From positions 3,038,001 through 3,102,000 of the forward strand of contig NZ_CP102262.1 in NCBI RefSeq assembly GCF_025147325.1: DNA of 64,000 bases, read 5' to 3'. This stretch comes from Bacteroides stercoris ATCC 43183. GTDB lineage: Bacteria > Bacteroidota > Bacteroidia > Bacteroidales > Bacteroidaceae. The translations under genes and the position numbers were made by a program. Shown here piece by piece: positions 58,860 through 64,000 of the stretch; positions within the stretch are counted from its first letter, which is position 1; each line of letters starts with the position of its first letter. The notes under the pieces were generated by a model. That model saw nothing but the letters and a program-made list of their open reading frames with translations. It did not search any database and was not told the DNA's origin.

Positions 58860-60431
58860 ATGGCAAAGAAAAAAGACGAAAAGGACGTGCTGGTAGTCCG
58901 TGACGAGAAGACAGGCGAGATCAGCGTGGTAGCCGGGCTGAACGCGGACGGCACACCCAAGCGCACCCCCGCAAAAGCGGAGAACGCGCAGAGTTTCCTG
59001 CAATTCGACCGACATGGCGACGTGCTGGACAACTTCTTCAAGAACTTCTTCCGGCAGTGCAAGGAACCCAGCCGCTTCGGTTTCTACCGCATTGCGGCAG
59101 ACCAAGCTGAAAATCTCTTAGAGGTGATGAAGCAACTGCTGAAAGACCCCGAAGCGAACAAGGAGCTGCTCGCCCCTCACAAGGTGGACACCTCCGACTA
59201 TGAGAAGAAGGTGCAGGAAGAGATGGCAGCACAACAGACAGAGAAACAAGAACCTCAAAAACAGGAGAACATGGAACAACGGAAAGAACAGCAACAGGAC
59301 AAATCCGAACAGATGCAGGGCAAACGTGGCTACCAGCCCATCGACGAGAGTAAAATCAACTGGCAGGAGCTGGAGGACAGATGGGGCGTAAAGCGGGACA
59401 ACCTTGAAAAGTCCGGCGACCTTACGAAGATGCTCAACTATGGCAAGTCCGACTTGGTAAAGGTCAAACCGACCTTCGGCGGCGAATCATTCGAGCTGGA
59501 CGCCCGCCTCTCCTTCAAGAAGGACGGTGAGGGAAACATCAGCCTCGTGCCGCACTTCATCCGCAAGGAGCAGAAGCTGGATGAGTACAAGGAACACAAA
59601 TTCTCCGACAATGACCGGAAGAACCTCCGCGAAACGGGCAATCTCGGTAGGGTCGTGGACATTGTGGACAGGGAAACGGGCGAGATCATCCCCTCCTACA
59701 TCAGCATCGACCGCAAGACGAATGAAATCACGGACATTCCGGCAAGCAGGGTGCGCATCCCGGAGCGCATCGGCAAGACGGAAATCACCACGCAGGAGCG
59801 GGACATGCTCCGCGCCGGACTGCCCGTACGCGACAAGCTCATCGAGCGCAACGACGGCAGAAAGTTCGTCACCACCCTGCAAGTGAACGTGGAGCAGCGC
59901 GGCGTGGAGTTCGTGCCGGGAACCGGCAAGTCGCCCCGTACCGCACAGACACAGGAAACCAAAGGCGACACATCGAAAAGTCAGGCGCAGGGCGGGGAAA
60001 ATGCCGCACAGACCAAGAAGGAGCAACGCCGCAACACGTGGACGAACGAGGACGGCAGCATCCGCCCCATCAGCAAATGGAGCGGCGTGAGCTTCACCGA
60101 CCAGCAGAAAGCCGACTATGTGGCGGGTAAAGCCGTGAAGCTGGAGAACGTGACCGACAAGCAGGGCTTCCATGCCACGATGTATATCAAGTTCAACCCG
60201 GAGAAGGGACGCCCGTACCGCTACGACACGAACCCTGACAATGCACAGCAGGTTGCTCCGTCCAACGAGAGCCGCACGCAGGTGGCGGTGAACAACGATG
60301 GCAAGACCAACGAGGCTACAAAGAATCTGAGAGAGCCGTTGCAGAAAGGTCAGACCAACCCGAAGGACGCCCGCCAGCAACAGCAGCAGGAGAAGCCGCA
60401 GAAGAAAACGGGCAAGGGCATGAAAATGTAA
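58860..60431 (+). CDS. orf3-like protein with DUF4099 and DUF3945 regions
   Basis: A 523-residue hydrophilic protein typical of CTnDOT-type elements. The N-terminal part (FLQFDRHGDVLDNFFKNFFRQCKEPSRFGFYR) is DUF4099-like. A low-complexity Gln/Glu/Lys-rich linker spans about residues 120-155. Two DUF3945-like repeats then follow (around IDESKINWQELEDRWGVKRDNLEKSG and later ISKWSGVSFTDQQKADYVAGKAVKLENV). The C-terminal tail is Gln-rich. It is the third gene of the excision operon; its role is not well defined. Confidence 0.85.
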   Translation: MAKKKDEKDVLVVRDEKTGEISVVAGLNADGTPKRTPAKAENAQSFLQFDRHGDVLDNFFKNFFRQCKEPSRFGFYRIAADQAENLLEVMKQLLKDPEANKELLAPHKVDTSDYEKKVQEEMAAQQTEKQEPQKQENMEQRKEQQQDKSEQMQGKRGYQPIDESKINWQELEDRWGVKRDNLEKSGDLTKMLNYGKSDLVKVKPTFGGESFELDARLSFKKDGEGNISLVPHFIRKEQKLDEYKEHKFSDNDRKNLRETGNLGRVVDIVDRETGEIIPSYISIDRKTNEITDIPASRVRIPERIGKTEITTQERDMLRAGLPVRDKLIERNDGRKFVTTLQVNVEQRGVEFVPGTGKSPRTAQTQETKGDTSKSQAQGGENAAQTKKEQRRNTWTNEDGSIRPISKWSGVSFTDQQKADYVAGKAVKLENVTDKQGFHATMYIKFNPEKGRPYRYDTNPDNAQQVAPSNESRTQVAVNNDGKTNEATKNLREPLQKGQTNPKDARQQQQQEKPQKKTGKGMKM

Positions 60432-60491
60432 TCCCGTGTCCGCCACTGAATCCAAAATAAAATCCAAAGTATCAACAAAAAAGAAGAAGAC

Positions 60492-62579
60492 ATGAAGACA
60501 ATCATTGCAGAAAAGCCCTCCGTGGCACGTGAAATCGCCCGCATCGTGGGCGCGACAAAGAGAGAGGAAGGATATTTCGAGGGAGGCGGTTATGCCGTGA
60601 CATGGGCATTCGGACACCTCGTTCAGCTTGCCATGCCCGACGGCTACGGCGTGCGCGGATTTGTCCGTGACAACCTCCCGATTATTCCCGACACATTCAC
60701 GCTCGTCCCCCGTCAGGTCAGGACGGAGAAAGGTTACAAGCCCGACAGCGGCGTGGTGTCGCAGATAAAAGTCATCAAAAGACTGTTCGACACAAGCGAA
60801 CATATCATCGTGGCGACCGATGCCGGACGCGAGGGAGAGCTTATCTTCCGCTACCTCTACCACTATACGGGTTGCACCACTCCTTTCGTGCGCCTGTGGA
60901 TCAGCTCTCTCACCGACAAAGCTATCCGCGAGGGACTGCGGAAACTCGAAGACGGCAGCAAATACGACAACCTCTACCTCGCCGCCAAAGCGCGGAGCGA
61001 ATCCGACTGGCTCGTGGGCATCAACGGCACACAGGCGTTATCCATCGCCGCCGGACACGGCACGTATTCCGTGGGGCGGGTGCAGACACCAACGTTGGCT
61101 ATGGTATGTGAACGCTACTGGGAGAACCGCCGCTTTACGTCCGAAGCATTCTGGCAGCTCCATATCGCAACGGACGGTTGCGACGGCGAAGTCGTGAAAT
61201 TCTCATCCTCCGAGAAATGGAAAGAGAAAGAACCGGCGATGGAACTATATAATAAGGTAAAGGCGGCAGGTTGCGCCACTGTCACGAAAGCCGAGCGCAA
61301 GGAGAAGACGGAGGAAACTCCCTTGCTCTACGACCTGACCACGCTCCAGAAAGAAGCCAACGCCAAGCACGGCTTCACGGCGGAACAGACGCTTGAAATC
61401 GCGCAGAAACTCTACGAAAAGAAGTTGATAACCTATCCGAGAACGGGAAGCCGCTACATCCCCGAAGACGTGTTTGCCGAAATTCCCAAACTGCTCGCTT
61501 TCATCGGCACACAGCCCGAATGGAAAGACAAGGTGCGGGCAAAAGCCGCCCCGACACGCCGCAGCGTGGACGACGGCAAGGTGACAGACCACCATGCCCT
61601 GCTCGTCACGGGTGAGAAACCGCTCTTCCTCTCCAAAGAGGACAATACCATCTATCAGATGATTGCCGGGCGCATGGTCGAGGCATTCTCTGAGAAATGC
61701 GTCAAGGATGTGACCACTGTCACGGCGGAATGTGCCGGAGTGGAGTTTACCGTAAAAGGCAGCGTCGTGAAGCAAACCGGATGGCGTGCCGTCTATGGCG
61801 AGGAAAAAGAGGAAATTACCATCCCCGGCTGGCAGGAAGGCGACACGCTGACACCGAAAGGCTCGTCCATTACCGAAGGAAAGACCAAACCCAAGCCGCT
61901 GCATACCGAAGCCACCCTGCTCTCGGCAATGGAAACGGCGGGCAAGGAAATTGAGGACGACGCACTGCGGCAGGCGATGAAGGACTGTGGCATCGGTACT
62001 CCCGCCACACGCGCCTCCATCATCGAAACGCTTTTCAAGCGCGGTTACATGGAACGCTGCAAGAAGTCGCTTGTTCCCACCGAAAAAGGACTTGCCCTCA
62101 ATTCCGTCGTCAAGACGATGCGCATCGCCGATGTTGCCATGACGGGCGAATGGGAAAAGGAGCTGGCGCGTATCGAGCGCGGGGAACTGTCCGACGACAC
62201 CTTCCGCAAGGAGATAGAGGCGTACACACGTGAGATAACCTCCGAACTGATCTCGTGCGACAAGCTCTTCGGCAGCCGTGACTCCGGCTGCGCGTGTCCC
62301 AAGTGTGGCACGGGCAGGATGCGGTTCTACGGCAAGGTGGTACGCTGCGACAACACGGAGTGCGGACTGCCCGTGTTCCGGCTGAAAGCGGGACGCACCC
62401 TGTCCGACGATGAAATCAAAGACCTGCTCACCGAAGGGCATACCAAGCTGCTCAAAGGGTTCAAGAGCAAACAGGGCAAGAGTTTCGATGCTGTTGTCGC
62501 CTTTGACGGGGAATATAACACGACTTTTGTGTTCCCGGAGGCTAAAAAGGACAAGAAATTTTCAGGACGGAAGAAATAG
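60492..62579 (+). CDS. topB: DNA topoisomerase III (Exc-like)
   Basis: A 695-residue type IA topoisomerase, the Exc protein of CTnDOT-type excision operons. It has the TOPRIM start MKTIIAEKPSVAREIARIVGA, the metal motif ATDAGREGELIFR, KARSESDWLVGINGTQALSI, and the catalytic Tyr in KLITYPRTGSRYIPEDVF. Near the C-terminus a zinc-ribbon pattern GCACPKCGTGRMRFYGKVVRCDNTECG is present. In CTnDOT Exc helps excision in some conditions though topoisomerase activity is not always required. Confidence 0.96.
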   Translation: MKTIIAEKPSVAREIARIVGATKREEGYFEGGGYAVTWAFGHLVQLAMPDGYGVRGFVRDNLPIIPDTFTLVPRQVRTEKGYKPDSGVVSQIKVIKRLFDTSEHIIVATDAGREGELIFRYLYHYTGCTTPFVRLWISSLTDKAIREGLRKLEDGSKYDNLYLAAKARSESDWLVGINGTQALSIAAGHGTYSVGRVQTPTLAMVCERYWENRRFTSEAFWQLHIATDGCDGEVVKFSSSEKWKEKEPAMELYNKVKAAGCATVTKAERKEKTEETPLLYDLTTLQKEANAKHGFTAEQTLEIAQKLYEKKLITYPRTGSRYIPEDVFAEIPKLLAFIGTQPEWKDKVRAKAAPTRRSVDDGKVTDHHALLVTGEKPLFLSKEDNTIYQMIAGRMVEAFSEKCVKDVTTVTAECAGVEFTVKGSVVKQTGWRAVYGEEKEEITIPGWQEGDTLTPKGSSITEGKTKPKPLHTEATLLSAMETAGKEIEDDALRQAMKDCGIGTPATRASIIETLFKRGYMERCKKSLVPTEKGLALNSVVKTMRIADVAMTGEWEKELARIERGELSDDTFRKEIEAYTREITSELISCDKLFGSRDSGCACPKCGTGRMRFYGKVVRCDNTECGLPVFRLKAGRTLSDDEIKDLLTEGHTKLLKGFKSKQGKSFDAVVAFDGEYNTTFVFPEAKKDKKFSGRKK

Positions 62580-62582
62580 TAT

Positions 62583-62590
62583 TAACTTTG
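62583..62590 (+). promoter_or_regulatory. candidate promoter for the DUF1896 operon
   Basis: TAACTTTG with a TTTC 19 bases upstream, a near match to TTTG-N19-TAnnTTTG. It begins 4 bases after the topB stop codon. Confidence 0.55.
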
Positions 62591-62639
62591 CCACTTGTTC
62601 AGAGTAATGAATTGTTCTTCGATACCGGATTACACTCAT

Positions 62640-62740
62640 ACTTTGGATTTAGTGGTGGCACTCGGAGGGATACCGAGTGCCTTTTTCTTCCTTTTTCCAA
62701 CCGATTATCCCGTTAATTATCAATCCGCTAAATCCAAAGT
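62640..62740 (+). promoter_or_regulatory. leader with long inverted repeat around a terminator hairpin
   Basis: ACTTTGGATTTAG (62,640-62,652) pairs perfectly with CTAAATCCAAAGT (62,728-62,740), whose last base is next to the DUF1896 start. Inside lies GGCACTCGG (62,657-62,665) / CCGAGTGCC (62,673-62,681) followed by TTTTT, a strong intrinsic terminator. The arrangement could be an attenuator for the genes that follow, or simply the terminator of the excision operon. Confidence 0.75.
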
Positions 62741-62741
62741 A

Positions 62742-63194
62742 ATGAACAACAAGAAGAAAAACGAGGGTCAGACCGACTTTTCCTATTACGGTCTGTACCT
62801 GCTGGACTATCTCCGCACGAACAAGTTTGAACAGGCTGACGACACCGCTTTCATACGGGAACGGGCCGACCGTGCCGCCGAAACGTATGAGAGGGCACGG
62901 CTTGAAGGCTATCCCGCCGATGGTGCGCAGGAACTGGCGATGGACACGCTGCTGCGCGGGCTGCATTATTCCCGTTACGCCATCCTCCGCGAAGTCGTGG
63001 AAAACGAGTTTGCCGATGAAGTGCCGGAAGAGAAGCGTGAAGCCTTTGTCCTGAAACTGCTGCCGCTTGTCGGCAACGTGTTCTCCGTCTATGACCTCTC
63101 GGATGACAATTTCGCCCTGTCTTCCGATTACGACCTGCTCTACACGGAGCTGACGGGAGCAACCGTCCTTTACTTAGACGAATATGGCGTTTAA
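62742..63194 (+). CDS. DUF1896 family protein
   Basis: A 150-residue protein typical of Bacteroidales conjugative elements. It begins MNNKKKNEGQTDFSYYGLYLLDYLRTNKFEQADD and has ERADRAAETYERARLEGYPADGAQELAMDTLLRGLHYSRYAILREVVENEF, an acidic helical region. Function unknown. The ATG at 62,742 is preferred; an in-frame ATG at 62,607 would put the terminator hairpin inside the coding sequence. It overlaps the methylase gene by 11 bases. Confidence 0.85.
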   Translation: MNNKKKNEGQTDFSYYGLYLLDYLRTNKFEQADDTAFIRERADRAAETYERARLEGYPADGAQELAMDTLLRGLHYSRYAILREVVENEFADEVPEEKREAFVLKLLPLVGNVFSVYDLSDDNFALSSDYDLLYTELTGATVLYLDEYGV

Positions 63195-64000
63195 CCGCAA
63201 ACAGAAACTGCGGGACAACATCGAGGCGATACGGACGGCATTCATCCTTGACAGGGAAAATAGGACAGCGACAACCGAAGAGCGTGCCATACTTCAAAGG
63301 TACTGCGGTTTCGGCGGTCTGAAATGTATCCTCAACCCTGCAAAGGAACTGACGGATGCCGTCCGGTGGGCGAAATCCGACCTCGAACTGTTCGCCCCGA
63401 CGGTGGAGCTGCACAGGCTTATCCGTGAGAACAGCAAGGACGAAACAGAGTACAAGCGGTTTGTGGATTCGCTGAAAGCGTCCGTGCTGACCGCTTTCTA
63501 CACCCCCAAAGAGATAACCGACACCATCGCGGACGTGCTGGCAGATTACAGCGTCCGCCCCGCCCGTATGCTCGAACCGTCGGCAGGTGTCGGCGTGTTC
63601 GTGGATTCCATGCTGCGGCACAGCCCCAATGCGGATGTGATGGCTTTCGAGAAGGATCTGCTCACGGGTACAATCTTGAGGCATCTCTATCCCGACCAGA
63701 AAATGCGCACCTGCGGTTTTGAGAAAATCGAAAGACCGTTCAACAATTATTTCGACTTGGCGGTGTCCAACATTCCGTTCGGTGACATTGCCGTGTTCGA
63801 CGCGGAGTTTCAGCGGAGCGACTCTTTCGGCAGACGCTCCGCCCAGAAAACCATCCACAACTATTTCTTTCTCAAAGGACTGGATGCCGTGCGTGACGGC
63901 GGTATCGTGGCGTTCATCACCTCGCAAGGGGTATTGAATAGCACCAAGACCTCCGTGCGTAACGAGCTGTTCAGTCAGGCCAATCTGGTATCCGCGATAC
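63184..64000 (+). CDS. N6-DNA methylase/helicase-type protein (partial)
   Basis: The reading frame opens at the ATG at 63,184 and runs off the window, giving 272 residues. It starts MAFNRKQKLRDNIEAIRTAF, then RYCGFGGLKCIL, SVLTAFYTPKEITDTIADVL, and a methyltransferase core: ARMLEPSAGVGVFVDSM (SAM site) and DLAVSNIPFGDIAVFD (an N-I-P-F form of the NPPF catalytic motif). In CTnDOT-type elements these N-terminal domains belong to very large proteins that also carry an SNF2-type helicase. That C-terminal part is not in the window. Confidence 0.88.
   Translation, partial: MAFNRKQKLRDNIEAIRTAFILDRENRTATTEERAILQRYCGFGGLKCILNPAKELTDAVRWAKSDLELFAPTVELHRLIRENSKDETEYKRFVDSLKASVLTAFYTPKEITDTIADVLADYSVRPARMLEPSAGVGVFVDSMLRHSPNADVMAFEKDLLTGTILRHLYPDQKMRTCGFEKIERPFNNYFDLAVSNIPFGDIAVFDAEFQRSDSFGRRSAQKTIHNYFFLKGLDAVRDGGIVAFITSQGVLNSTKTSVRNELFSQANLVSAI

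Larger units (their letters stand above)
55269..64000 (+). mobile_element. CTnDOT-family integrative conjugative element, int-proximal end
   Basis: From the attachment core to the window end the genes follow the CTnDOT pattern: IntDOT-like integrase, small regulators, Xis2c- and Xis2d-like proteins, an orf3-like DUF4099/DUF3945 protein, a topoisomerase III (Exc), DUF1896 and an N6-methylase/helicase. Resistance genes, rte regulators, tra and mob genes, if present, lie beyond the window, so the element cannot be typed further. Confidence 0.9.

Noticed and set aside
59487..60863. A 458-residue open frame opposite the orf3-like and topB genes
   Set aside because: Runs across two real genes on the other strand with no domain of its own.
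1..64000. tRNA, rRNA or tmRNA genes
   Set aside because: I looked through the intergenic gaps for tRNA-like cloverleaf and CCA ends and saw none that I could support.
55269..64000. Insertion in a tRNA gene
   Set aside because: The junction lies upstream of a helicase gene at a GTANNTTTGC core, not in a tRNA.

Overview
The window looks like chromosomal DNA of a gut Bacteroides. The evidence is a capsule locus driven by UpxY and UpxZ regulators, a smalltalk/HU-HIG/amidase module beside it, promoters of the Bacteroides form (TTTG, about 19 bases, TAnnTTTG), little use of Shine-Dalgarno sites, and the start of a CTnDOT-type conjugative element. I cannot fix the species. The housekeeping parts are visibly GC-richer than the AT-rich capsule block.

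Layout. 1-10,018: housekeeping genes on the minus strand (nhaA partial, lepA, small wHTH protein, C_GCAxxG_C_C protein, exonuclease III, mntH, TSCPD protein, YebC, small membrane protein, pheT). 10,092-11,300: an AbiEii-type nucleotidyltransferase with its small partner, then a frameshifted HTH gene. 11,483-16,331: a plus-strand module of VirE_N/BT4734-like protein, DUF3987 ATPase, HU-HIG protein, smalltalk peptide and amidase, with a DUF4248 gene on the other strand and an unusual 28-unit heptamer array. 16,474-33,291: a minus-strand capsular polysaccharide locus read from a promoter at 33,555-33,585. Its order is upxY, upxZ, a WecA-like initiating transferase, a ParE-type toxin-antitoxin pair, then PEP mutase, phosphonopyruvate decarboxylase, metallophosphoesterase, epimerase, LicC-like nucleotidyltransferase, Rossmann oxidoreductase, Wzx flippase, glycosyltransferase, LicD-like transferase, glycosyltransferase, Wzy-like polymerase and two more glycosyltransferases. 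A strong hairpin at 16,371-16,417 separates it from the convergent amidase module.

33,609-55,247: ordinary chromosome again (lipB, glycerate kinase, AraC regulator, an aberrant P-type ATPase, DUF3298 lipoprotein, rsmG, metallo-beta-lactamase-fold hydrolase, gcvP, hemolysin III, nitroreductase, HpaII-like nuclease, YigZ, DMT and MATE transporters, FKBP, a serC-serA-DUF1015 operon, DbpA-like helicase). From about 55,269 to the window end lies the int-proximal end of a CTnDOT-family element: an IntDOT-like integrase, four small DNA-binding proteins that include Xis2c/Xis2d-like ones, an orf3-like DUF4099/DUF3945 protein, topoisomerase III (Exc-like), DUF1896 and the start of a large N6-methylase/helicase.

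The most interesting system is the capsule block. Carbon-phosphorus bond formation (PEP mutase and decarboxylase), nucleotidyl activation and a LicD-type transferase sit in one operon with Wzx/Wzy, which suggests a capsule decorated with a phosphonate. No aminotransferase for 2-aminoethylphosphonate is visible, so the phosphonate may not be the usual one. Other notable items are a P-type ATPase with the actuator domain cleanly missing, two related 21-bp tandem arrays in distant intergenic regions, and a heptamer array in which every unit carries a stop codon.
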